A stretch of 64,000 bases of DNA. It comes from Siphonodentalium dalli. Taxonomy: Eukaryota; Mollusca; Scaphopoda; Gadilida; Siphonodentaliidae. The position numbers and the translations under genes were made by a program. The DNA lies in NCBI GenBank assembly GCA_032622095.1, contig CP136069.1:47158194-47222193 (forward strand), in the 5' to 3' direction. The notes below the pieces were generated by a model. It ran no database searches, was not told the DNA's origin, and saw nothing but the letters and a program-made list of their open reading frames with translations. Of the stretch, positions 34,977-45,050 are shown piece by piece; position 1 is the first letter of the stretch, and every line of letters begins with the position of its first letter.

Positions 34977-37745
34977 GTGAGTTAACACACATCCCAACGC
35001 CACAAAATGGTTCCATTGTCAATACTGTACGGCTATAATCGGCCAACAGAACGGATCGTTGCTGATGTGTTAACACACGTCCCAACACCAATAAATTGTT
35101 CCCGGGTCATTACTGTACGGCTAAAATCGGACAACAGAACGGGTCATTACTGTACGGTTATAATCGGCCGACAGAACGGGTCACTACTTGTGAGTTAACA
35201 CAAATCCCAACGCCACGAGATGGTCACTACTGTACGGCTATAATCGGCCAAAAGAACGGGTCACTACTACTGAGTTAAAACACGTCCCAACGCCATTAAA
35301 TGGTTCCACGATCAGTACTCTATGGCTATAATCGACCAACAGAACGGATCACTACTGGTGAGTTAAAACACGTCCCAACGCCATGGAATGGTTCTAGGGT
35401 CACTACTGTGCGGCTATAATCGGCCAAAAGAACGGGTCACTACCGGTGAGTTAAAACACGTCCCAACGCCATGAAATGGTTCCATGGTCAGTACTCTATG
35501 GCGATAATCGGTCAACATAACGGGTCGCTACTGGTGAATCAGCATATGTCCCAAAGCCACGAAATGGTTCCATGGTCACTACTGTACGGATAAAATCGGC
35601 AAACAGAACGGATCACTACTGTACTGCTATAATCGACCAACAGAACGGGCCACTGCTGTACGGGTATAATCGGCCAACAGAACGGGTCACCACTGGTGAG
35701 TATCACGCATCTCAACGCCACGAAATGGTTCCATGGTCACTACTGTACGGATATAATCGACCAACAGAACGGATCGTTGCTGATGTGTTAACACACGTCC
35801 CAACACCAATAATTGTTCCCGGGTCATTACTGTACGGCTAAAATCGGACAACAGAACGGGTCATTACTGTACGGTTATAATCGGCCGACAGAACGGGTCA
35901 CTACTTGTGAGTTAACACAAATCCCAACGCCACGAGATGGTCACTACTGTGCGGCTATAATCGGCCAAAAGAACGGATCACTACTGTACGGCTATAATCG
36001 GCAAACAGAACAGGTCACTACTGGTGAGTTAACACACGTCTCAACGCCACGAAATGGTTCCAGGGTCACTACTGTACGGCTATAAACGGCCAACAGAACC
36101 GGTCACTACTGGTGAGTTAAAACACGTCATACGCTACTAAATGGTTCCAGGATCACTACTGTGCGGCTATAATCGGCCAACAGGACGGATCACTACTGGT
36201 GAGTTAAAACACGTCCCAACGCCATGAAATGGTTCCATGATCAGTACTCTATGGCTATAATCGACCAACAGAACGGATCACTACTGGTGAGTTAAAACAC
36301 GTCCCAACGCCATGAAATGGTTCTAGGGTCACTACTGTGCGGCTATAATCGACCAACAGAACGGATCACTACTGGTGAGTTAAAACACGTCCCAACGCCA
36401 TGGAATGGTTCTAGGGTCACTACTGTGCGGCTATAATCGGCCAAAAGAACGGGTCACTACCGGTGAGTTAAAACACGTCCCAACGCCATGAAATGGTTCC
36501 ATGGTCAGTACTCTATGGCGATAATCGGTCAACATAACGGGTCGCTACTGGTGAATTAGCATATGTCCCAAAGCCACGAAATGGTTCCATGGTCACTACT
36601 GTACGGATAAAATCGGCCAACAGAACGGGCCACTGCTGTACGGGTATAATTGGCCCACAGAACGGGTCACCACTGGTGAGTATCACACATCACAACGCCA
36701 CGAAATGGTTCCATGGTCACTACTGTACGGATATAATCGACCAACAGAACGGGTCCCGACTGTACGGGTATAATCGGCCAAAAGAACGGATCACTACTGT
36801 ACGGGTATAATCGGCCAATAGAACGGATCACTACTGTACGGCTATAATCGGCAAACAGAACGGGTCACTACTGGTGAGTTAACACACGTCTCAACGCCAC
36901 GAAATGGTTCCAGGGTCACCACTGTACGGCTATAAACGGCCAACAGAACCGGTCACTACTGGTGAGTTAAAACACGTCATACGCTACTAAATGGTTCCAG
37001 GATCACTACTGTGCGGCTATAATCGGCCAAAAGAACGGGTCACTACCGGTGAGTTAAAACACGTCCCAACGCCATGAAATGGTTCCATGGTCAGTACTCT
37101 ATGGCGATAATCGGTCAACATAACGGGTCGCTACTGGTGAATTAGCATATGTCCCAAAGCCACGAAATGGTTCCATGGTCACTACTGTACGGATAAAATC
37201 GGCCAACAGAACGGGCCACTGCTGTACGGGTATAATTGGCCAACAGAACGGGTCACCACTGGTGAGTATCACACATCACAACGCCACGAAATGGTTCCAT
37301 GGTCACTACTGTACGGATATAATCGACCAACAGAACGGGTCCCGACTGTACGGGTATAATCGGCCAAAAGAACGGATCACTACTGTACGGGTATAATCGG
37401 CCAATAGAACGGATCACTACTGTACGGCTATAATCGGCAAACAGAACGGGTCACTACTGGTGAGTTAACACACGTCTCAACGCCACGAAATGGTTCCAGG
37501 GTCACCACTGTACGGCTATAAACGGCCAACAGAACCGGTCACTACTGGTGAGTTAAAACACGTCATACGCTACTAAATGGTTCCAGGATCACTACGGTAC
37601 GGCTATAATTGGCCAACAGGACGGATCACTACTGGTGAGTTAACACGTGTCCCAATACCACGAAATGGTTCCAGGTTCTCTACTGTACAGGTATAATCGG
37701 ACAATAGAACGGGTCACTAGAGGTGAGTTAACACGTGTCCCAACG
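34929..37745 (+). repeat. Minisatellite made from the exon-2 edge and donor
   Basis: The unit is 88 bases in its regular form (for example donors at 35358 and 35446). It has 48 bases like the end of exon 2 (encoding GHYCTAIIGQQNGSLL-type residues) plus 40 bases gtgagttaa..cacgtcccaacgccac.aaatggttccag. Each unit thus runs from an AG that could be an acceptor to a GTGAGT donor. About 27 donor positions are present, some mutated (gtgaat, gtgagtatc, tgagtt). In places a 37-base exonic subunit is repeated without the linker. Two blocks are duplicated at a higher order: about 36410-37000 recurs 586 bases later, and about 35097-35280 recurs 717 bases later. Confidence 0.9.
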
Positions 37746-38669
37746 AAATACTGCGAAATGATAAAACAAACACATGCAATATCACATGTAACATGGTCCG
37801 TCTATTTTGCCACAAAAGGTGCGAAAAACCAGATTTTCAACAACAATCAGGATAAATGTTTTAAAATGCTAATTACCATTGTTTATAGTTATTGTTCCAT
37901 ATATGTATTTATTGTTATTTCTGTTGTGACATCGGCCGTTTCTGGGTGTAATTATCAATAAACTAATCTAAACTGATCTTATCTATAGAGGATATCTAGT
38001 GCTTTTGATTGGATACTGAAATTATCTCATGAATGTGCGAGACAAATATAAAGTTGTCTCGTTCACGAATTACGTAGTTTTCGGCATCCACCAAAACAAG
38101 CACCAGATATTTTTTTTATTAAACGCGTTGTCAAAGAAATTCGCCATTTGCTGCGATAATATTTCTCACAATCGCCTTCAATCGATGTACATGTATCAAA
38201 GCCAACGGCTGATCGCTGCCTGTTCACTTAACCATCCGCAGAATAGATATATATAGTTTCCGTATTCGCCAGTTTATTTCCCTCATAATTGTGTCGAATT
38301 TCAACATAACATATAGTTTTTATTATAGCTATAACATCAACAGTAAGAATAACTCTACTTATTCGCGAGGATTTTGAAACATTCGGGTAGCGTATTGATA
38401 CCCGGAAGTGAATCGGTCACACGCGCGAGCTGGAGTGAAAGCGAAAATTTCTATACCCCCTTCCGGTTATTATCGACATTGATTTAACTGTGACATTTTG
38501 ATAAATTTTAGCATATAATAAAAGCAACAATGTCACAGTTATTCAAATACTATGTGAGTATGTCATATAAATACAGGCGTGTGTACAAAAAAAATACCCG
38601 CTTAATACGTCTCATCGTATCTCTTACTGATTATTCATGTAAACCCACACACCTCTCTATAATTTTCAG
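37746..38669 (+). other. Intron 2, right part
   Basis: Unique AT-rich sequence between the array and exon 3. A lone 'tatagaggat' at 37985 resembles one end of the hairpin family but no partner was seen. The acceptor is ATAATTTTCAG at 38659-38669. Confidence 0.6.
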
Positions 38670-38769
38670 CCTCCAAACGTAATGTCGGGAACTCTATCTG
38701 GGCTTAAGATTGGATTGTGTCTCCCTAACTCGTGCGATGGTGGCGACACCAAACTGGTGATGGATGCAG
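38670..38769 (+). CDS. NRF-6-like acyltransferase, coding exon 3
   Basis: Residues 153-186. It encodes LSGLKIGLCLPNSCDGGD, the strongest signature of the NRF domain (G..GlClPssCs). The two cysteines of CLPNSC are conserved in the family. It enters phase 0 after TTTTCAG and leaves phase 1 before GTGGGT. Confidence 0.9.
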
Positions 38770-39199
38770 GTGGGTTGCGTTTAATGAGGTGCCCGTTGAT
38801 TGTTTTTTATGACATTCCTAAGTTTACCTTGATTTATCGAGTGGTTATAATCAATAATTTCACTAATGAATTATGTCACTTTAACTAGTGACTTATGTAT
38901 TGATACGTGGTATCGAATTTTCATTCGTTATCATGACGGTATTAATCGGATTTCTGGTAAATCAGATGTGTATAATGGAATATAAATCATACAAGTAAAC
39001 TAATCACTTGATTGAACTGGTGACGTGAAATAACTCATTCGAGACAGGGACTATTTTGTAACCCACTCGAGCCCAACGCGTTCTCGTGTTTGTACAACGT
39101 CCCTACATCTCATGAATTGTGTCACGTAACCAACAATCAAGTGATTACTCTCTATATAATCCTCGTTCAATGGATTCTAGTATGTGCTATTGATTTCGG

Positions 39200-39471
39200 T
39201 TAAAGGGGCACTGTACAACAAACCAGGCCATTTATGGGACCATCTCCTTTTATACTCAACAGAATATATGCAACAAATGAATTAATTTGAGACATGGATT
39301 AGTGCAAAAATACAACCAGTCATAAAAGCACTTTCCTTATAATGACAATATTGTTTGCATCATTCATAGAGCACACGACTGTATTTTGCACATATGCATG
39401 GCTTATATGCATTCATTTGTTGCACATATTCTGTTGAGTATAAAAGGAGATAAAGCCCCCCCCCCCTTTAA
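39200..39471. mobile_element. TTAA-flanked MITE with long inverted ends
   Basis: TTAA at 39200-39203 and 39468-39471 flanks AGGGG...CCCCT ends. Inside, ctccttttatactcaacaga and its complement pair over more than 40 bases at 39243-39282 and 39411-39451. TTAA targets suggest a piggyBac-type element, of a different family from 834-1232. Confidence 0.65.
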
Positions 39472-40597
39472 TGTGATAAACAATCCCAAAGCCCCACCAG
39501 TCACCAAGTACACTGACAATGGGTTCAACTAAAATGCCTATTAAACTAATTGAGTGATAATCTGTTGAGCGAATTGTATTTATCGGTAGAGTAACCAGTA
39601 CTCAACAATGACAAATCAGGATATCTGTTTCGGATTTAACCAAAACGTGGATTAATTACCAGTCCTCTGTTAATATTTATAGCAGTGGTGGATCAGGATT
39701 TCCCCGACGCAGGGGATATACATGTATATGATCCTCGATTTGGGGCTATATATGATCCCGAAAGCTACCAGGCGGGGTGGCTAACTCTGAGCTATTTAAG
39801 TAAAACATAATATATTGTACCTTCAAGCCCAGATTATTCCGACCGATACATTCAACTAAGTCCCTTAGCGATTTGAAGCTTTCGAGACCCCACCCAAACA
39901 AGCATCATGGTCTAACATGTTCTATATCAAGCATGTATATGCCAGACGTGTCGCTTCTGGTGTTCGTGCATTAATAAAATGCCATATATCACACATACAT
40001 GTACTTGACTAATGTCCGCATCCGTAAGAGAAGACATGTTTTGGACTGGCCTTAAATGTCCTGATAACAGAGAGTTTGACTTCGCTTATCACTACTCACT
40101 TGTCTGGCTTGTTAGCAATGAACCGATCGAGCGCAGGTGATTAATGTAGTCAATTATTGGTGTGGCCATGTAAATTACATATATTTTACATACAGAAATT
40201 ACATGCATGTGTGTATCCACCCTAACAAAATGAGTAAATTCTAAGAACAATAACTCAGTTTTCAACGCTGTGCATATGAAGATAGTCATTTCGAGATGTT
40301 TAAAGTTACACAAACCGATTCAATTGTCATCATATTCAAACATCATCAACGGCAACAACACAATGATTGCTTTATTCATTAAAGTTAAATTCTCGTCCAA
40401 CTTCGTTGCACTAACGAAAATAAACACAAAAACAAAGAGGCAAATTTGGGACTATATTTCCCGTCGCCAGCCCCAGGGCGCGCAATACTGGTATACGGTT
40501 GTGAAGCGTCTTGGCCAACGCTGTAGATGTGTGCATTTTGCAGCTTCTTTTGTGGATTTTGTTTTATTATAAAGGCTCTAGTTGTTTCATGTGACAT

Positions 40598-40742
40598 CAA
40601 GATCTTCAACTTGTTATGTTAGGATATAAGATTTTATGAAACTCGTTTGGTAAATTTGATTCACAACTCGTATACGACTCGTTGTGAATCAAATATATCA
40701 AATATTATATCCCAACATAACTCGTTGAACATCCTCTATATA
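40598..40742. mobile_element. Degenerate hairpin of the AGAGGATCT family
   Basis: The arms gatcttcaacttgttatgtt and aacataactcgttgaacatc pair. An inner palindrome gattcacaac...gttgtgaatc forms the loop end. The outer arm sequence matches the hairpin at 34069-34166 but the inner one differs. Confidence 0.65.
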
Positions 40743-40744
40743 TC

Positions 40745-41000
40745 CCCTAATTTGCAGAAAAAAAATGCATAATCGAGGTGACTAATGGGTGAACTAATGG
40801 AACTTCAATCTAATCCCAGGGCTGCCATAGCAGTTGAGGCCTAAGCAGAATAGGGTTCACAGAGGGTGAAATTGGTGATGCTAGGCCGCTTTCTGGGATA
40901 TGGTCATTAAATTCATCCTGTCTCTGCATATGTTGGACACACTATTTGCAGGCTTTCCCACCTTTTTTATTTACAACTGCAACATTCAGACGGGAGGAGA
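40745..41000 (+). repeat. Dispersed repeat, second copy
   Basis: It matches 6468-6710 ('cccctaatttgcag', 'ttgaggcctaa', 'ggtgatgctag', 'gtcattaaattcat'). It ends near the 5' end of the first tandem Helitron. Confidence 0.6.
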
Positions 41001-41019
41001 TGACATACATATATATATA

Positions 41020-41407
41020 TCTCCTATATATTTTGAAGACCTCTGTCTGTTTGTCTGTTTGTGTGTATGTTTGTCTGTCATTTATACAAATCTACGATTC
41101 TCGACCGATCGGGACGAAACTTGGTACGTGTGTGTAGTTTGACCAGGCGGTGGACGTTATCGTATTGGCGAGCCCGTGCGGTGCCAGCTTCGCGCATGCG
41201 CAGACGAGATCTCGGAAACGGGTGGAGCTATCGACTTGAAATTTGGTATGTGAATGTATCTTGCCCCGGATACGAATTTTATCGGGTCGCCGAGCCCGTG
41301 CGACGCCAGCTTCGCGCATGCGCAGACGAGATCTCGGAAACGGGTGGAGATATCGACTTGAAATTTGGTATGTGAATGGCCCGGACAACGTCGGGCTCAT
41401 CGGCTAG
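41020..41407 (+). mobile_element. Tandem Helitron, unit 1
   Basis: It starts TCTCCTATATATTTTGAAGA directly after (TA)n. It ends with the hairpin cccggacaacgtcggg, a spacer and CTAG at 41404-41407. The interior has a (GTCT)n-like run and copies of a 122-base repeat ('gagcccgtgcgacgccagct', 'gcgcatgcgcagacgagatc'). The next unit begins with TC at the very next base. Confidence 0.8.
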
Positions 41408-41907
41408 TCTCATATATATTTTGAAGACCTCTGTCTGTATGTTTGTCTGTCTGTATGTTTGTCATTAATACAAATCTACGATTCTCGACCGATCGGGACG
41501 AAACTTGGTGCGTGTGTGTAGTTTGACCAGGCGGTGGACGTTGTCGTATGGGCGAGCCCGTGCGGCGCCCGCTTCGCGCATGCGCAGACCAGATCTCGGA
41601 AACGGGTGGAGCTATCGACTTGAAATTTGCTATGTGATTGTATCTTGCCCCGGATACGAATTCTATCGGGTCGCCGAGCCCGTGCGACGCCAGTTTCGCG
41701 CATGCGCAGACGAGATCTCGGAAACGGGTGGAGCTATCGACTTGAAATTTGGTATGTGAATGTATCTTGTCCCGGATACGAATTTTATCGGGTCGCCGAG
41801 CCCGTGCGATGCCAGCTTCGCGCATTCGCAGACCAGATCTCGGAAACGGGTGGAGCTATCGACTTGAAATTTGGTTTTTGAATAGCCCGGACAACGTCGG
41901 GCTCATC
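41408..41907 (+). mobile_element. Tandem Helitron, unit 2 (3' end damaged)
   Basis: Begins TCTCATATATATTTTGAAGA immediately after the CTAG of unit 1. It has three 122-base internal repeats. The 3' hairpin is present but 'gctag' and the 5' start of the following unit are deleted ('gctcatcg' joins 'aagacctctg'). Confidence 0.75.
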
Positions 41908-42973
41908 GAAGACCTCTGTTTGTTTGTCTGTTTGTATGTATGTTTGTCTGTCATTTATACAAATCTATGATTCTCGACCGATCGGGACGAAACTTGGTAC
42001 GTGTGTGTAGTTTGACCAGGCGGTGGACGTTGTCGTATTGGCGAGCCCGTGCGGCGCCCGTGCAGCGCATGCGCAGACGAGATCTCGGAAACGGGTGGAG
42101 CTATCGACTTGAAATTTGGTATGTGAATGTATCTTGCCCCGGATACGAATTTTATCGGGTCGCCGAGCCCGTGCGACGCCAGCTTCGCGCATGCGCAGAC
42201 GAGATCTCGAAACGGGTGGAGCTATCGACTTGAAATTTGGTATGTGAATGTATCTTGCCCCGGATATGAAGTTTATCGGGTCGCCGAGCCCGTGCGACGC
42301 CAGCTTCGCGCATGCGCAGACCAGATCTCGGAAGATTCTCGACCGGTCGGGACGAAACTTGGTACGTGTGTGTAGTTTGACCAGGCGGTCAATATGAGCT
42401 CATCAGATGTCAGATCCGAGATAAACTTTTCACGTGCCGAGGTCAAATCTGTTTTTAAGCCGTTTTGCGCTAATATATTTCAGTTCGGTGGTCACAAATC
42501 GATTCGATATAGCGCGAATAATAAATTGCCAGTCATATAATTTGCACGGTTAGAATCTGTGGCTCTTCCTCTTTCCAACGATGTATCACACGCCTGTGTC
42601 CGTTTAAAGTTTCTACCTTAATTATCGGGAAGAACGCAGGACCATGCTTCAGTGATCGAAAAACATTCCGTAAATATATTACGCCGTCGAGAGATCGTGA
42701 CATGATCGCGTTTAACTCTTAACCGGCCGATGTCGCGTTAACTCATCACCGGTCGAGGTATCCGCAAATGACATTGGGCAATATATATATCTCGGAAACG
42801 TGTGGATCTATCGACTTGAAATTTGGTATGTGAATGTATCTTGCACCGGATACGAATTTTATCGGGTCGCCGAGCCCGTGCGACGCCAGCTTCGCGCATG
42901 CGCAGACCAGATCTCGGAAACGGGTGGAGCTATCGACTTGGATAGCCCGGACAACGTCGGGCTCATCGGCTAG
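41908..42973 (+). mobile_element. Tandem Helitron, unit 3, with an insertion
   Basis: It lacks its first bases because of the deletion noted for unit 2. It is interrupted at about 42395-42785 by a fragment of the other Helitron family (that of 12772-14803) in the opposite orientation. It ends with the hairpin and CTAG at 42970-42973. Confidence 0.7.
42395..42785 (+). mobile_element. Fragment of the 12.8-kb Helitron family
   Basis: 'cttttcacgtgccgaggtca' and 'gaggtcaaatctgtttttaa' are the reverse complement of sequence at 13345-13385, and the match continues through the 'aaccggcc' segment. Neither Helitron end is present, so it arrived as a fragment or by recombination. Confidence 0.65.
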
Positions 42974-43718
42974 TCTCATATATATTTTGAAGACCTCTGT
43001 GTGTCTGTGTGTCTGTCTGTCTGTCTGTATGTCATTTATACAAATCTACGATTCTCGACCGATCTGGACGTACGTGTGTGTAGTTTGACCAGGCGGTCGA
43101 CGCTGTCGTATTGGCGGGCCCGTGCGGCGCCAGCTTCGCGTATGCGCAGACGAGATCTCGGAAACTGGTGGAGCTATCGACTTGAAATTTGCTATGTGAA
43201 TGTATCTTGCCCCGGATACGAATTTTATCAGGTCGCCGAGCCCGTGCGACGCCAGCTTCGCGCATGCGCAGACGAGATCTCGGAAACTGGTGGAGCTATC
43301 GACTTGAAATTTGCTATGTGAATGTATCTTGCCCCGGATACGAATTTTATCAGGTCGCCGAGCCCGTGCGACGCCAACTTCGCGCATGTACAGACCAGAT
43401 CTCGGAAACGGGTGGAGCTATCGACTTGAAATTTGCTATGGGAATGTATCTTGCCCCGGATACGAATTTTAACGGGTCGCCGAGCACGTGCGACGCCAGC
43501 TTCGCGCATGCGCAGACGAGATATCGGAAACGGGTGGAGCTATCGACTTGAAATTTGGTATATGAATGTATCTTGCCCCGGATACGAATTTTATCGGGTC
43601 GCGAGCCCGTGCGGCGCCAGCTTCGCGCATGCGCAGACCAGATCTCGGAAACGGGTAGAGCTATCGACTTGAAATTTGGTTTTTGAATAGCCCGGGCAAC
43701 GTCGGGCTCATCGGCTAG
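42974..43718 (+). mobile_element. Tandem Helitron, unit 4
   Basis: Begins TCTCATATATATTTTGAAGA directly after the CTAG of unit 3. It carries about five 122-base internal repeats. It ends with the hairpin cccgggcaacgtcggg and CTAG at 43715-43718, followed by T and (TA)n. The many Arg-rich open frames on both strands across these repeats are not genes. Confidence 0.8.
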
Positions 43719-44622
43719 TATATATATATTTACTAAGTACTACATTATAAATTCATGACCTCGTTCAAGAGTAAACCGTTTAAAATCAGGTGTCTAGTTT
43801 CATGGATACCACAGATATATCCAGATATGAACCAAATGAATCGGAGAATATTTTCAATTCTTCCAGCGGACCGTTATCGAATTCTTTGGGAATTTGATTA
43901 ATTTCCTGATATTTCCAATTCGGTCGCTGATTATGCATGTATCATCCGGTTCAGTTTCGACAGTACTCCCCAATGTCTACCAGCGCGAACCAGTCATACT
44001 TCCTTTCTGACTCTGTCACCGGCTGGGTACTATAGTATGTGGTTTCTATATTTAGCGTTGGATTTTCCAGCCAAAATTGCGAAAACCGATCGCCCAAATG
44101 TCAAATTTTCTATGTGCTTCGATAACAGTTCCCGCACTAAAAACTTTATGACAGAATGGAGAATTAGAGCAGTATTTTTGTGGACGATTTTCGCAAGCTA
44201 CACGTCAAAATTGCAGCAAATTAGAACTCTTGTGTTTGACTTGCCAATCGTGTTGTCGTGACAATATCGTCCATGTGCGATTAGAAATTTGTGTTGATAA
44301 AAATAATCGTAGAACAAATCACACCGTTTCGCAATATTGTTCTTTGGTTCTAGTGGGACTTTCCAAACTTAAGGTACGAAATTACACACACTTTGTCAGG
44401 TAAGGGCAGAATGTTACTCTGTTCGCTTAATATCTATCTTAATATCAAGTAAGTCCACCAAATGCCGGTAAAATGTCGCCGGCAGCAGCGGTCTTATACC
44501 GATTCACCAAGGGAGGTAAACCATGCATGGAATTTGAATAGTTCCACCTATAATATTGTCAGAGATATCGTCTCGACCTGTTAGTCTGTTAGTCTGTTGG
44601 ACGATGCCGTCCCCTCTCAATA

Positions 44623-44845
44623 TCTATATTTGTATAAAATAGTAGGATATGTCTGTCCGTCTGTCTGTCTGGATTTTTCTCCAAGTCCCCTGGGCCGATT
44701 TTAACCAAATTTAGTGACGTGACTCGGGTTACCATGCCGGAGGTTATAACGGCGTTAGATCAAAAAACAATTATTTAAAACAATTATCAAAAAGTGCGCC
44801 TACGACGTTGAATAAAGGCTCCCGAAAGGAGTCTGTTTCAGCTAG
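44623..44845 (+). mobile_element. Small non-autonomous Helitron
   Basis: It starts TCTATATTTGTATAAAATAG, has a (GTCT)n run, and ends ggctcccgaaaggagtctg, a short spacer, then CTAG followed by T. It is 223 bases long and lies 102 bases upstream of exon 4. Confidence 0.65.
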
Positions 44846-44947
44846 TCCTACATAAATGTGTAGTTTTTTATCTTGTTCTTTCTATGTTATGTTATGTATG
44901 CATATGTGAATATTGGAAATCAATTATCATATCCTATTCTATCTCAG

Positions 44948-45050
44948 CTTTGCAGATGTTCAACCTGACGAAAAACTCAGGATTTATAGCCAAGTCTGGG
45001 TCATGTGAACTGGACGACATGAGCCTCGATACAAAGGCGATAGCAGCGAT
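44948..45050 (+). CDS. NRF-6-like acyltransferase, coding exon 4
   Basis: Residues 186-220. It finishes the luminal or extracellular part with 'SGSCELDDMSLDTKAIAA': in this family a Cys is followed by (L/W)DT.AI just before the first membrane segment. It enters phase 1 and leaves phase 2 before GTGAGTATAT. Confidence 0.8.

Larger units (their letters stand above)
38770..44947 (+). other. Intron 3, filled with mobile elements
   Basis: About 6.2 kb. Contents in order: a TTAA-flanked MITE (39200-39471), unique sequence (39500-40590), a degenerate hairpin (40598-40742), a dispersed repeat (40745-41000), tandem Helitrons (41020-43718), unique sequence (43720-44620) and a small Helitron (44623-44845). 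The acceptor used is TATCTCAG at 44940-44947. The nearer TTTGCAG would put the exon in a frame with a stop. Confidence 0.75.

Noticed and set aside
34929-37745. The 88-bp array as a CRISPR array or an unrelated satellite
   Set aside because: The genome is eukaryotic, units have no variable spacers, and the unit is homologous to exon 2 and its donor.
41061-43672. Many Arg-rich open frames on both strands (pattern ARATPASRMRRRDLGNGW)
   Set aside because: They arise because a GC-rich 122-base repeat lacks stops in several frames on both strands; the sequence is inside tandem non-autonomous Helitrons.
44956-45050. Use of the TTTGCAG acceptor at 44955 for exon 4
   Set aside because: With the phase set by exon 3 it reads into a stop after about 17 codons; TATCTCAG at 44940-44947 gives an open frame matching the family.
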